Assembly: GCA_025642065.1 (NCBI GenBank)
Contig: JAODUP010000149.1
Span: 332,001-396,000, forward strand
Reading direction: 5' to 3'
Origin: Paralvinella palmiformis
Lineage: Eukaryota; Annelida; Polychaeta; Terebellida; Alvinellidae
DNA: 64,000 nucleotides
The position numbers and the translations under genes are program-made. The notes under the pieces are model-generated. The model searched no databases. It worked only from the letters and a program-made list of their open reading frames with translations, and was not told the origin of the DNA. Shown one piece after another: positions 1 through 12,093 of the stretch (the stretch's first letter is position 1; each line of letters begins with the position of its first letter).

Positions 1-350
1 TTAGAAATAAAATAAACAAAATTACAATCAAACAAACACCTAGTTATGTGTCCTCTGATTATTATCTTCTTATTAATATTAACTAAAATACGGACGTTTA
101 AAAAAAATGCTATTACACTTTAGTGGAATATAACGTTTGTATTATTTATTCTAACAGCCTTTCCTCTACTGGATTTGTCAATTGTGTAGATGAATCTTTT
201 AAAAATGACTTTATATCCAGATGTTATTCTTGACCTTGTATTTTTTATAATTTACATCTAATTTTGATAATAAAATGATAATTACTATAGTTAATTGTCC
301 AGATTGTTAATTCGCCAACTTAATACGTCACCATTATTACCCGATTCACA

Positions 351-404
<54 letters not shown>

Positions 405-1078
405 ATAATTGACCTACACCTATTTTATTTCGCATTAACTGATATATAAAATGGATGTTATAACTGGCAGAAGGTGATCCAGACATTTCTACAAAACCCA
501 CGTAGGTGATGGATCGGTCACATGACTTCTCTTCCCACATTCATGGCTGTGTTGTTAGTGTTATTTAAAGGATCGTAAATTTCCCACAGAAGTAAATGTG
601 GGTAGATTTACATTTGGATTACTTGCCATCTGGTGTGTTGTTATTTTGAAGAGCGTCTTTTGATCTTTACCGTATTCTTCTACCTTTATGGATTAGAAAC
701 GTTTCTTCAACTCAAATAACGTTTATTATTTATATTATATAAATGATCATCAAAACATGTTTAGTAGCAGATTCTCTTTCTTTATCTGCAATGTTTCTTT
801 GTAGATTTAAGTTTATCGGAGAACTAAATAACCACAGATTAGAACTCAATGATCCTGGAAGATGAGCGTATTCTAGTTATTGATGATACTTCGGATACCT
901 TTGTTGTAGGCTGTTATCTGTTAATTAAATTATCCATCATGTTAATCTAAACATCTTTGTACTATTGAAACTTCTGTATAAGTTCGCGAATATCAATTCA
1001 ATTACTTATGGTAGTTTTGGTTTTGTACAAATATCAATACTATGTCAATGCCTGTAACACATCCACAGCTGCCAGCAT
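1..1078. other. AT-rich sequence without a recognisable gene
   Basis: I see no coding exon, RNA gene or transposon signature here apart from the AT dinucleotide run listed separately. Short open frames on both strands are low-complexity and lack any known motif. Confidence 0.5.
352..402. repeat. (AT)n microsatellite
   Basis: Uninterrupted alternating A/T of about 51 bases. The run makes a spurious tyrosine/isoleucine open frame on the - strand, which is not a gene. Confidence 0.95.
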
Positions 1079-1098
1079 ACGCACGCACGCGCGCACGC

Positions 1099-1182
<84 letters not shown>
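1079..1182. repeat. Compound (CG/CA)n-(AC)n-(AT)n microsatellite
   Basis: A GCACGCGC-type stretch passes into (AC)n and then into about 45 bases of (AT)n. Alternating purine/pyrimidine of this kind can adopt Z-DNA in principle. Open frames on both strands here are repeat artefacts. Confidence 0.93.
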
Positions 1183-2046
1183 CACATACATGAATGCATT
1201 ATACATGCACGCGTACATATAAACACCCATACACATATACGCACAAACATACACAGGTATTCTGCACTTATTGTTAATGTTATTTATATAGAGAAAGTGA
1301 AAACCTCTTTTCTCTACAATATTAGAACTATATAATAGCTTGTAATAAGCTTAATTATGTGTAATTCATATGACAATTGTTAAGGATTGATCACGTGATA
1401 TCAGCATATTTACTATAGTTACAGATCGAAATAAAACAAAGTTTATTTTATTACTTCTGGGTGACTTACTTACACAACCACAATCAACAAGTTCAACTTA
1501 ACGTTAGAGAAAGTTTACAGGGTCAACAGTTTAAGAATATATCTGGATACGATATATTTAATATAATTTGTTATTGGCAAATATTGGTCACACTCGACTT
1601 AAATATTTAAAATCTGTAATATATTTTAGACAATTTAAATATAATCAGGTATAATTCAACTGTGAAAATGGACACTCTGGATCTAAGCACATTTACTACC
1701 CATAGTCTGTCAGATATCATATAATTGAACGATGAAGTAATGTCATGTTTACAAAACTGTATTTAACTGTTGCACAAGTACTAACCCAGAAATATCGTTT
1801 AGTTTATATTATAACTGGTCGGTAAACATGGAAATCGTAAAATCCATGACAATGGCTAAAATATTTATTGTAGTAAATATCATCTTCTCTTCCGGCAGAT
1901 CCGTTGAACTATCAATACTTATGAGACGAGTGAGACATAATATTAATTATAATAAAGTTTTTGATAAGATTCAAAATCAAGACTAAATATAAAATTAACT
2001 CCATGGCTTTCGTTGTGACTAAGCGGAAGAATTAAAAAAATTATAT
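1183..2046. other. AT-rich spacer, no gene seen
   Basis: No extended open frame with protein-like composition, no repeat family recognised elsewhere in the window and no tRNA-like boxes. Confidence 0.45.
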
Positions 2047-2191
2047 TTCAGACTATTACTAATAATACTACTACTAGTAGTAGTAGTAGCTGCTGTTGTT
2101 GTTGTTTTAGTAGTAGTAGTAGTAGTAGTTGTTGTTGTTGCTGTTGTTTTAGTAGTAGTAGTAGTAGTAGTAGTAGTTGTTGTTGTTGTTT

Positions 2192-2228
<37 letters not shown>

Positions 2229-2251
2229 TGTTGTTGTTGTTGTTGTTGTTT

Positions 2252-2288
<37 letters not shown>

Positions 2289-2341
2289 TGTTGTTGTTGT
2301 TTTAGTAGTAGTAGTAGTAGTAGTAGTTGTTGTTGTTGTTT

Positions 2342-2381
<40 letters not shown>

Positions 2382-2383
2382 TT
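2047..2383. repeat. Alternating (TAG)n / (TTG)n trinucleotide array
   Basis: Seven blocks of TAG repeats are separated by six blocks of TTG repeats. Each TTG block ends in TTTTAG before the next TAG block, so the array is built from a larger cassette of (TTG)n-TTT-(TAG)n whose two inner runs vary in length. No reading frame of interest is maintained. Confidence 0.93.
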
Positions 2384-2835
2384 TTCACTCGGAATATATC
2401 TGAATAAAAGATTCTTGAGAAGTATATTTTATTGCCAGAAGTATTTTGTTTCTGATCACCAAAATATTCAGTAATTTATCTTCTCCTAGATAGAGGATTT
2501 ATTTGCTGAATTCTAGTTTTTTATATGCTCTAAAGCAAGTTATTTGTGGATTTATCAAAGAAGATTCACGTACTGTGGTGATGTATAAGAAAAAAGTAAT
2601 GTATTAGGTACTTAAGAGATTTAATTGGTATCCAACCGTCTTTCTCAGTAGTTCGACCTATACAGTTGCCGTCGGGATTCATTTTGAAAGCTTAATGTTT
2701 TTTTAACAAATTCAAATTTTTGTGAAGTGTTTGATGTGCTACATTTGATATGAAATAATTTGGTTAACGGCATATTATAAATATGGTGATATAATATTCT
2801 AAAAATCCCTAAATTCTGATTATAAATACTCACAG
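2384..2835. other. AT-rich spacer, no gene seen
   Basis: Nothing recognisable; only short open frames with no family features. Confidence 0.45.

Positions 2836-2899
<64 letters not shown>
2836..2899. repeat. (AT)n microsatellite
   Basis: Pure AT alternation of about 62 bases. Confidence 0.95.
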
Positions 2900-2901
<2 letters not shown>

Positions 2902-2999
2902 AAACCTACTCAACTAACACTGTTGGAGGCTAGTCTGGCTATGGAATAGAGACAGTTAAAAAAGTTCTTAAAACAACATATATTTATATTCATACATAC

Positions 3000-3002
<3 letters not shown>

Positions 3003-3069
<67 letters not shown>
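3003..3069. repeat. (AT)n microsatellite
   Basis: Nearly pure AT alternation about 100 bases after the previous run, followed by a short ATAC/CATA-rich tail. The tyrosine/isoleucine open frame across it is an artefact. Confidence 0.95.
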
Positions 3070-3073
<4 letters not shown>

Positions 3074-3861
3074 AATACATATATACATACATACTTACAT
3101 ACATTCAAACACATTTGTATAATTACAATTAAATAAGTGATTTATCTAGATTTGGTTCAGGGATGAAGCCATCCTTTTTTTGATATTCATATCCTGTAAG
3201 TTCATAAACCGACCCAGAAATTTGGCAATCCCAGAATATAAAACAAATATCCTTAATTATTGTATGTATTTCTATGATCTATCAAGTAATAGTAATGGAA
3301 GTGTTTCTGACTCTGTTGACTTACTGTCACTATTATCATTGTCACTAGTTGTGTGACGTGGAGCATACTCAGCCAGTAAACAAGTCCTTAGATAGGCGCA
3401 GCATAGACAAAAGTATTCCATCATCGTCAGATGTATCACTGGTTAAACCGTTAACAGATGTTACTGACTGGATACACAAAACCAGTTTTAACGAAGCTCG
3501 GTGTGAGTATTGGAGTTGTTATTATACATCTCCCGAGTCTGCACTCTTGTAATCCATTCACACGATCGTTGTTTCTTAAAATCACAATATATAATATATC
3601 AGGAATAGAGTGTACAGTAGAATATCAAAAATGTAATATGATTAAGTAATTTCTTGAGATTTGAGGTAGAGACTTCTGGTTATCGTACCATTAGGAGGAG
3701 CCACCTGCCTGATGTTCAGTTGTCTTGTAGTTATAGCATTATTGAAGCTGATGGTGTCTTTTGAGGTATTTGAGGAGAAGAAATTATGATAATGTCTGGT
3801 CGAAATGTTGTTTTTATGATGATCAATATTGTTAGATGATGATCTGAGAGTGTGAAGTTTT
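3070..3861. other. No recognised gene or repeat
   Basis: Several open frames of 60-75 codons overlap on both strands, but none has family motifs or plausible exon borders that I can support. Confidence 0.4.
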
Positions 3862-3935
3862 TCCATCTAATCACTGTTCATGAACATTACATCGTACCCG
3901 GACTATGAGTTTTCCCCACCCCTGTACAAGGTTTT
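3862..3935 (+). mobile_element. LINE 3'-tail fragment
   Basis: Reverse-complemented, this segment matches the non-coding tail of the LINE at 63240-64000. Both share ACTCATAGTCCGGGTACGATG, and one side carries the TGATTAGATGG block. Since the 63-kb LINE is on the - strand, this tail lies in + orientation. The region before it does not translate into a recognisable LINE protein, so only the tail is claimed. Confidence 0.55.
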
Positions 3936-3945
3936 GTGTTTGTTG

Positions 3946-5130
3946 ACATCGAGGCCGGAGTTATGAGGATGAGGCACGGGGAAACGTTTCTCGTGAATGT
4001 CAAACATATGTAGTCTTCTGAGTTTGATATCGGCCTATCTATTGTTAAGGAAGTTATGTCCTGATAGCATGATAGTCTGATGCCAATCCTTTGAAGATGA
4101 TGTTTGGTCTGTGTAGGTTGAATCAAGTTGGCTGGAAATGTATCTGTCGATGAGATGGTTGAGTGTGTCAGAGGTTTGTTCTGGATGTACGACGAATTAT
4201 GGACCTGTAGCTTCTTTCGCTAGTTTGTCAATTCACTTCTTGCCATCACGTGACTTGGAATCCAGTGTAAGATTACTTGAATTCCATGTTGTCTAGGGTT
4301 GAAGCCGCGATAAAGATTTATGTTGTGATTATTTAAACAAATTGCTGACATTTATATCCAAACTATTTATAGAAATTGCAATTACAATTCTTAAAATAAC
4401 ACATTTAGCAGTTTTCATTTGTTCACAGATTTTATAGAGTCTCATTTCTGATCTGAGCCATTGTCCAACCTGTAATTAATAACATCATTCCTTTAATGTT
4501 ATTAATTATCAGTTCGCAGATCTCTCACAAGACATGTTCAAGAAGCGATTGTTTTTACTCATCACATAATTCCAAACACACCATGGAAGGCACAAAAAGG
4601 TCAACAAGTTGATGATGTTCGGTAAATGACAATCAGCTCTCACTTATGACAGTAATTTTTCTCGATCAAATTATCTCAACTTTTGATTGTTTAATTGATT
4701 GGGGGTATATTTTGCCTCCATTGGAGAGATTGAAACATACAATACATGCACAGAATATAATACACATAAACAATACATTTAAAACATACTTGCTATTGAA
4801 TCAGTTAATATCCTAAAATATATACTAATGTGTTTATCATAGCTCCAGTATGACTAGTAATTTTACAAGAATCTAGCAAAAAGCAACACAATCTGTCGTG
4901 TCATACTTCAGCTTGTATGTTTGACACTTAACGTACTTTTCATCACACAGAAACCCTTTACAGGTGATGTGTTATGTTTGTTACACGCAATGATGATTCT
5001 AGAAACTAGATGTTTTGACTACAAAACATATTTTGCAGATGTGATAATAATAAAAACGTATAAAACTTGTGACATCGAGATTTGGATAAGAACATGGATC
5101 GGCATAACAGTAACTCCAGCTGTTCTATAA
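3946..5130. other. No recognised gene
   Basis: Apart from a small inverted repeat listed separately I see no coding exon or repeat family. A 69-codon frame near 4921-5130 has no motif and no neighbouring exon support. Confidence 0.4.
4473..4508. repeat. Perfect 13-bp inverted repeat
   Basis: TAATTAATAACAT at 4473-4485 is mirrored by ATGTTATTAATTA at 4496-4508, with a 10-base spacer. It could form a hairpin, but AT-only arms of this size can arise by chance in such AT-rich DNA. Confidence 0.6.
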
Positions 5131-5136
5131 TTATCT

Positions 5137-5460
5137 TTACACGCGGTATGTTGATAGCTTGTAAAAACGGTGCATTGTGACAATATCTTTTAAGCCTAAA
5201 GCAAATTGTAATAGCTTTGATTGTAACATTTCAACACTTACCATTACAGACTTGTTTTGATACGCACATTGTAAGTCGTGTAATAGGACTGGGCGAACAG
5301 CTGCACTGTAAATATGAATGATGGTAGATGTTCTGGTGTCGTTCATATCTAAACCAGCTCCTTGTAATCCATAGAATGCTCTAAGCGTAGCTTTAAAGAT
5401 CACGGAAAAAGAAATTTCATATTTCGAAGTAAAAATTCCTATTAAACGCACTACTACCTC
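5137..5460 (-). mobile_element. LINE reverse-transcriptase C-terminal fragment
   Basis: The - strand encodes about 104 residues with the phrases AFYGLQGAGLD, IIHIYSAAVRPVLL and MLQSKLLQFALGLK. This is the region after the polymerase core in one lineage of non-LTR retrotransposons, where the element counts a ...YGLQGAGL... block before its C-terminal domain. No catalytic motif is present and both sides lose homology, so it is a truncated dead fragment. It may belong to the same lineage as the - strand LINE near 8.6-10.6 kb, which ends just before this block. Confidence 0.6.
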
Positions 5461-6129
5461 TTGTGGTAGACATGGTACGACAGATTATCAGCAAGTTCGA
5501 TAGTTTCTATCAAACAATCCGAAAAATGAATAGAATATTGAAGACAGACAATTAGTTGTGTGGAGGTAACATGCCAAATATAATTGAGAAAGAGTAGCCG
5601 AACGAAACAATCGAAATACCTAAATTATCGCCTGCTGGCTGCCAATCAATAATCTTTGCATTTCTATGTAAAATTCTGAAGTTATTTCATATTAATATTG
5701 AAATACAATTAATGAATTATATCAGTCCTTTGATGCTGAAGAAATGGCTATAATTGTGATTATCACGAGTAGTCTGGTCAACTGAATACATAATCCATTT
5801 TATTTTACATTAATTATACTTAAATCACATGCATTTTATTTACAGTTGATTCAATATGGTCACCATCTACTGATATAACCCCAAGGGAAAAAAGAAACTC
5901 AAAGCATGTACATAGAGACTACGAGTACAAATTACCAGGCTGAAATGAAATGTGCTCAAGGCCACTGAACTTAAATTAACAGCTACGGATGACATGTCAG
6001 TAGTTCAGTTGGTGAAGAAACTTGCTAAACATATGTCTTGATTTCGTGTCATCTCCATTTCCTGTTACCATCAGTACAAACTCACCATAGAAGTGTCACG
6101 AAACTCAAGATTTATTTAATAAACCTTTG
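5461..6129. other. Unresolved; possibly N-terminal part of the decayed transposase
   Basis: The stretch leading into the transposase relic has frame-broken runs of charged residues but nothing I can align by eye. Confidence 0.3.
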
Positions 6130-6720
6130 TTGGACATTTTCAAAATTAAAGTTAATGTAATGGCAGACCAGTAGAAATTATGCTATGTTGTTTTTGATGA
6201 ACTGGCAATAAAAGACAATGTGACTAATAACCCTGGGCATGATGAGGTGGAAGATTGTGGTGATATTAGAAAATTTACATATTCAGCCAGTTTATGTTGA
6301 TATATTTACATGTAAGTCGAAACAACCAATTGGCTATTTTGTACCCAGCAGTACTCCAAGTCCTGATTTGCTGAAACATCTTCTTTTGAAGTGTATTAAA
6401 ATTGCCAGTGAATGTGGCCATATTGTCAAAACTATAATATGTTATCACGGGTCAAATAATCAGTCAATGATCGTAAAACTAGTAGCATATGTTAGCAAGC
6501 CTATATTTTATATACAACAATAATCTTGTCACTGTCATCTATGATCCACCACATTTTTTGAAGAAAATACACAACAATCTTAAAAGGTCAGGTTTCAAAG
6601 TTGGAGAGAACAATGCGCTGTGGCAACCTTTTGTTTATTCACTGTTACCTATCAGAATGGCTCCCAGGTTATCACAAAAACATGTGGATTTGCCAGTATT
6701 TTCAGGGGGGAGGTGAAAGG
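6130..6720 (+). pseudogene. Degenerate P-element / THAP9-like transposase
   Basis: Reading across frameshifts, the + strand gives VFDELAIKDNVTNN, then KQPIGYFVPSS, then a cysteine-containing CIKIASECGHIVKTII, GSNNQS, and finally VIYDPPHFLKKIHNNLK. This order is the RNase H-like catalytic core of P-element transposases and their THAP9 relatives. In that family an aspartate sits in the first (D-E) block and the DPPH...KNIRN block follows later. Frame changes near 6240, 6290 and 6490-6520 and in-frame stops show it is not functional. No N-terminal THAP zinc finger was found. The region from about 6905 may hold a decayed C-terminal part. The family call rests on visual motif matching. Confidence 0.62.
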
Positions 6721-7420
6721 GTGGACACAGGGACAAACCTGGCACCACACAATTCGATCAGCAGGATGTCGATATATATATTGCTCCAATCCAACATAAT
6801 GAGGCCTACACCTACCAGATCCTTCATCTTCCAAGATACCTGATACCATCAGATGTCACATAGTTATTTTTATCCCATAAACTTTAATTACATTAGAAGA
6901 CGAGAATATCATCATTTATTTAGCGGGATACTTTTCTTCCAATATTACAAAAATGGTGTCTAGTAAATGTGTTAAAGATTTAGTTGGTCTTTTAAATAAA
7001 GCTAACTCTTTATTTAAGGCTTACATTCACAGTTTTCTAGTTATGTATCTTATATATGATAATGTGTGTTATTTTCATTTCATAATACATTCATGTCATG
7101 TGGTAACATTTACACATACTAAAGTGCACTTACTTAACTCACTGCCTTGTCTTATTTCCAGAATATGTAGGCCATTGGCCAATATACGTTTAGCGTGGTC
7201 GTTATGTGAAAGAAACATAACATCATGTCTGAAATACATGATCAGTAATAATAATGGTCACATGGACACATATCTATCACAGCACATAATAACACACCTC
7301 GCATCGTAAAATAAATCATGCAAAAACTAATTCTACACTACTTACTAGGAATACTTATTGCACTTTTTAACTGAGTGGCAAATCCAACTTTCTAAATAAA
7401 TTCATAGTGCCAGCCCACTA
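6721..7420 (+). other. Probable continuation of transposase remnant, poorly preserved
   Basis: A 118-codon frame starts at 6953. Just before it the frame reads ENIIIYLAGYFSSNIT, which resembles the block that follows the catalytic core in P-type transposases. The rest has no recognisable motif. Confidence 0.3.
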
Positions 7421-7422
7421 AT

Positions 7423-7650
7423 ATGTCCTATACTATAGATGTCCCTATTACTAGTCTCTCCATTTGTTTAACCTTTTTTGCTTACAATCGTAATGACAAG
7501 TTGACAGACAAAATGTCAAATTCCGATGAACGTTTTGACATTCTCAGGGACATTAAGCCCTACAACTTTGAAACATTCGCTAAAAAGGTCACAAACGGTA
7601 TCAATTGTGAAGAATTGATAATAATAATGGCCGCAATGGCAGTTATTTAA
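7423..7650 (+). CDS. Short open frame of unknown nature
   Basis: 75 codons including a charged segment, SDERFDILRDIKPYNFET, whose composition looks protein-like compared with the surrounding AT-rich frames. I do not recognise a family and no splice partners are evident. It follows the transposase relic and may be part of another transposon. It is listed only as a possible coding remnant. Confidence 0.2.
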   Translation: MSYTIDVPITSLSICLTFFAYNRNDKLTDKMSNSDERFDILRDIKPYNFETFAKKVTNGINCEELIIIMAAMAVI

Positions 7651-7689
7651 TGTGGCTTAGCTACCTCAGATGAAGTAGACGCATATGGT

Positions 7690-7870
7690 CGGTAATTTAG
7701 TGCTTTACGACGCCGACTAATCCCAAATCAATTTTGAATTTGCAATGGATGGCATATTCGGCGGAGAAAACCTTTCCAGTTGCCTGGTTGAATGAAACAC
7801 TCCTCCTACTATTGTACCACGGCCGGGATTCGAACCTCTAACCTTTCTCACAGTCCCGGTCGACAACAAG
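7690..7870 (-). repeat. tRNA-headed SINE-like fragment
   Basis: The - strand carries GGTTCGAATCCCGG, a good RNA polymerase III B box, inside a conserved-looking GC-richer block that contrasts with its AT-rich surroundings. No A box could be placed confidently, so this is a partial or decayed SINE rather than a tRNA gene. Confidence 0.4.
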
Positions 7871-8640
7871 AGTTGGATTGTTGTTTATTTTGTCGTGTTG
7901 GTGTAAGCTGAATGAATGCGGGTATTTCCCTCCTCATACCACATAAATCATTTTAAATAAAGTGGTATTTATCGGTACATAGGAGCCAGGTGGATGGGGG
8001 CTCTCCCACGTGTTGTCATGACGGGGATGTGCCGCCATTGGTGTGTCTTTGTGAGCCATTATAAACTACTCCTCAGATGTATCAGGGATAAATATGTCAT
8101 ATATTTGTTGGCTATCCATCATACACCGGGGCACATTTTGGGGTTACTCTTAGTATTACCCTCACTCTATTTCTGGATGGGGTTTAATAATAGGTGAAAG
8201 ATCTACTATTTTAACAGTTTAATAGTGCCTACAATACACAGCCATCAGAAGCTTTGAATAAGCTTAAGCTTATTTGTTTTCTGAATAAGATAAATTTTAC
8301 TTATTGACGAATGTGTACATATACCCATTTTCTATTCAATTTCTCCATCAAACTGCTGATTCGTCACGCTGTTTGACACATATATGGCTGGAATGGCATC
8401 TTCTGTGAGCTTGACACTCGTCGTGTCATATGCAATTGATCATGCCGGTGGTGAAATAACAAACATATATACATTCCTGAAAATATTTTCCGTAGAGCTT
8501 TCTGTGGCAAGTTAGCTTTCCGTTCACTCTGTTCATGTTTGGCAGCCAATCACGCAAACTAGTCTTGTTTGGGGGAGGGGCAATATGGAATTCGTAATAT
8601 AAGTTAAACTAGTCCAGGGCGAGTGTTTGGAGTATGTTTG
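7871..8640. other. No recognised gene
   Basis: Open frames of 60-70 codons on both strands have no motifs; no repeat match was noticed. Confidence 0.4.
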
Positions 8641-10560
8641 TCAAAGATGACGTACATTCCCAATTTTCCTGATTAAAACTGTGGCATATTTGTCCATGCG
8701 AGATGCTAGCAAAGCAAGTTTTAAAAGCACCGTAGCTTTATTTCTAAGAAGCATTTAGATATATATGTGACTGAAACTGATTTTAATAAATGACTTTGAA
8801 ATTTTGACTAATTTAGAAGACTTTTTTCCTGTGAACTTTATGCGTACTTCAGCATGGCTCTTTCAATTATTTGTCAGAATATCACTAAGATGTACAATAT
8901 TGTCGTTTTCATTCAGAGATTCACCATTCATGCACCATAACGTTTTGTGAAAGTGGCTGTTGCCAGATGTTGCGCAATTGGTTTTTGGTAGGGTTAAAGC
9001 TGATTTAATGTTTGATTATGTAATTGTTTGCTTCACCTGTTAGCTTCTGTAGCCCTATTACCGTAAGGCAGCACAACAACAGGTCATGAGCGTAACAACA
9101 TACATAATAAGATATACTGTTTACCCTAATGTCATCAGATATACTAGAAAGGCCTTCTTGGTATAAAGGGTTAAATAAGAACGGTGATCAGAAACCACCT
9201 TGTCTGGTCCCTTTTCCTATGGACCCGCAGTCATTTAGTTGCTCGTCTTACTTGATTCATAATATTAGCTGACTGTACCAATAGATAGATAACCTCCAGT
9301 ACACGATGGAAATAATGTCTGGGGCTTTTAAAAACAAAATGGCTAAAGGGAATTCCATCAAATATCTAAAGTACACACGTCAACTGGTCGATGGCATCAT
9401 GTGTTAGTGTTGCCGCCATAGCGGTCCCTCTGTTAGATACATATCAAATCTAGGTGGTGGAAATCATGCTCCCCGCATGGCTCAAGGATTTCAACCTCCA
9501 GTAGTATGAAAAATGTTGTTGAGATCACGATCGGTCGATAATGTTTTGGAATCATGGGATTTATACTCAGCTGTTTTTCAATAACGGGGTAAGATGTCAT
9601 TTGGCGAATGAGACTGGTATACTAACAAATCGTATGCACAGCCTTAGCATGTCACAAAGAACTAATCCCACATTGGTATCTTTAGCCCATATAACGTACT
9701 CAGCATTCACTCCATCAATGCTGATTACACACTCAGTATGGAGTTTGCTCCGATAACGATGGAACATGGGTTCTATCAAAGTAAAGTCTCTATATGCCTG
9801 TCTCTCGGTATTTTAGCTCATCTTAGTCAATCATTATGTTGTAATTTCATACTATTTCTGAATAGTAACGAACCTGCAATCATTAAGAGTGAATGCAGTA
9901 GAGTACTGCGACGAACTAAGTTCCAGAACTTGTTCGTATTTCTTACTCCAAGATAGAAGTCCATCTGTATGAATGTCTATGTTCTCCTGGTATTAATTGC
10001 GCTATGACAAGCATCATGATATGCTTTCTTGGGTACCTTCTATCATGCATGCACATGCCTTTCTCGTGAACGATCCAGTGAGTGTTATAGTTTGTGCCAA
10101 AATCGCTGTCGGTTACTGACAACAGGACAATAGCTATTCCATCAATATATCTTCTGAAAGTTCCATTACACGTGGAATGTTTCTGATCGTACATATGTTC
10201 AACTGATTTATGCACAAAATCTTTGAGTGCATTACATATGAGGTTCATCTGTATCAGAGCCGTACCATGGTTAGTAATGTAATTTATATTAAAATTCGGT
10301 AAATCTCCTGCTAGTATGTTAACACAAGACGTATGCTGCTCGCATGACTTAGAATCTGACCAATCTGACTTAGATATCTGCTGATGAATCTACTCTGATT
10401 TCCTTTATCCCCACCAAGCCCAACACTCATGTCAATAGATAGTGTCACTAACAAAATCAATTTTTGGTTCACCACAATTTGAAACGCAGATAGTCTGCCA
10501 TTCTCACAATTAACTAGAAGATATGCAAAATCTGGGATCGTTTACATATTGGTCCAATAA
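8640..10560 (-). mobile_element. Degenerate LINE (endonuclease plus reverse transcriptase)
   Basis: Read on the - strand from high to low coordinates, ILAGDLPNFNINYITNHG near 10310-10250 resembles the GDFN block of an AP-type endonuclease. It is followed by a weakly conserved linker. Around 9220-9050 come GTRQGG, SPFLFN, then YAHD and LLLCCLTVIGLQKL, the polymerase core. Around 8960 NGESLNENDNIVHL is the post-core beta-strand block. The catalytic YADD-type box reads YAHD and several stops interrupt the frames, so the element is dead. The GTRQGG-SPFLFN wording separates it from the PQGSVLGPLLF-type LINEs elsewhere in the window. The 3' end is not defined. Confidence 0.6.
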
Positions 10561-11579
10561 TTGTCGTCACCTCTTCAGTACAACCTCTGGGTCCACTTTC
10601 GATTTCATGCTACACCAATAATTCATTTTAGTTAGTTCAGATGTAAGATTTCAGGCACGTTTCACATACAAACATATACTTGTTATGAATCGTTTCATCT
10701 AAAATCACACAAATGGAACATTTGAATCCATGGCATTTAAAACTCATTATGGTATACGAAGTATTTTTAAATTCTGTCATAGATAGGCCTTGAGAGAGTT
10801 AGAAAATCTCGTTCGTATTTCTCATCACACAACGTTCTACATATGTATAAGTGGGTTTGTTATGTGTGGCCCTGCATAATAGATGTTTGTTCTGTCATTT
10901 GGCCATTTGGCAAGCATTCACTTTAGTCGATTAGTTGTACAATTGTTGATGGTTGTATTTTCTGTGGGTCTATTAGTACTAATATATATATATACTACCC
11001 TTGAACACAATCAAATTTGGGATATTTCAGTCTTCCAGTTCATCTTCCAGAATATCGTCGACTATCCTGTGGCTGAGCTGTTATGGTGTCTATATTGGAC
11101 ACAATTGATATAGTAGTTTGTTGCTGTTGGAAATTAAATTCAAGTATCTCCTGTTCAACAAACCAGAGCCATTGTAACAGAGCTGCCACGGCGCTATTAG
11201 GTCAACAATCTTACTATGTGAATTAACATTAGAATGTCTTCTTTATAAAGACGATTCAGGAAATTGTATCAAGGTCGTTATGGGCAAGGTTACTGGCAAA
11301 AGATGATTCCATAATGAGAATGTGTGTGCGCCTTTGTTTAAACTGAGAAAATATCCCATTAATCCGACCACACAGATCCTTGTGCAATATAGAAAAGCGT
11401 TCATTTCCATTTTGGATACTTCGTTTTCGATGTACCTCGATGTATACTGAAATATAGCATCAACTGACTGAACAAAGACTGTTGAATATATGCACATATT
11501 AGAGGATGATAGTTAATTAGATTAGAGATTCGGTCTTTATCATATTAATTGCAAACTTCTAAAATGCCAATATCCTAGT
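10561..11579. other. No recognised gene
   Basis: Frames of 76-84 codons occur on both strands without motifs. Part could be decayed 5' sequence of the flanking LINE. Confidence 0.4.
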
Positions 11580-12093
11580 TTAGTGGCGCAACTAGTACAG
11601 GAGTTGGGCAATCTCATAGTCAAGGTACAGTGCAAAATTCATCAGCAAATGATCGGATGCGGTGGAAACTTAGGAAATATAGGAGGGATAAGCAAGTCTG
11701 AAAAGGTGAGTTTTCAAATAGTAACAGAATGTAACTGTGCTATTTCAGTATTTAACATATTGAGGACTACATTTCAAAGAGTATGGACAGTAACTGGAAA
11801 TGCACAACTCCTAGCATAAGTCTTAACCCTGGGAACAGACAAGAAGTGAAAACTAGATGAAAAGAGACCTCTGGGCTTGGGTGCTAGAGAAAGCATATAA
11901 AATGGATATGAAGATTCTGAGGAAGAAAGTGTTTGATAGGTAATGCGGCAGAGTTTGAAAATAATGCGAGATTGAACAAGGAGCCAATGAAGGTATTTAG
12001 GAGTGGGACAGAATGAGAAAACCAAGGAGACTGTGTGACAACTATAGCTAAGCAGTCATAACCACACTGAAGTTTTAGATTATCCTTAGATAT
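11580..12093 (-). mobile_element. L2/CR1-like LINE 3' fragment (copy A)
   Basis: The - strand encodes YLHWLLVQSRIIFKLC, TYQTLSSSES and LAPKPRG...LSVPRVKTYA, the conserved C-terminus of an L2/CR1-type LINE. The non-coding tail at 11580-11700 matches those of the copies at 18265 and 63240 (for example GGCGCAACTAGTACAGGAG). It is 5'-truncated at about 12093, the usual outcome of incomplete target-primed reverse transcription. Confidence 0.75.

Noticed and set aside
9943..10248. 101-codon - strand frame considered as an independent gene
   Set aside because: It lies between endonuclease-like and polymerase-like blocks of a degenerate LINE on the same strand and is more simply part of it.
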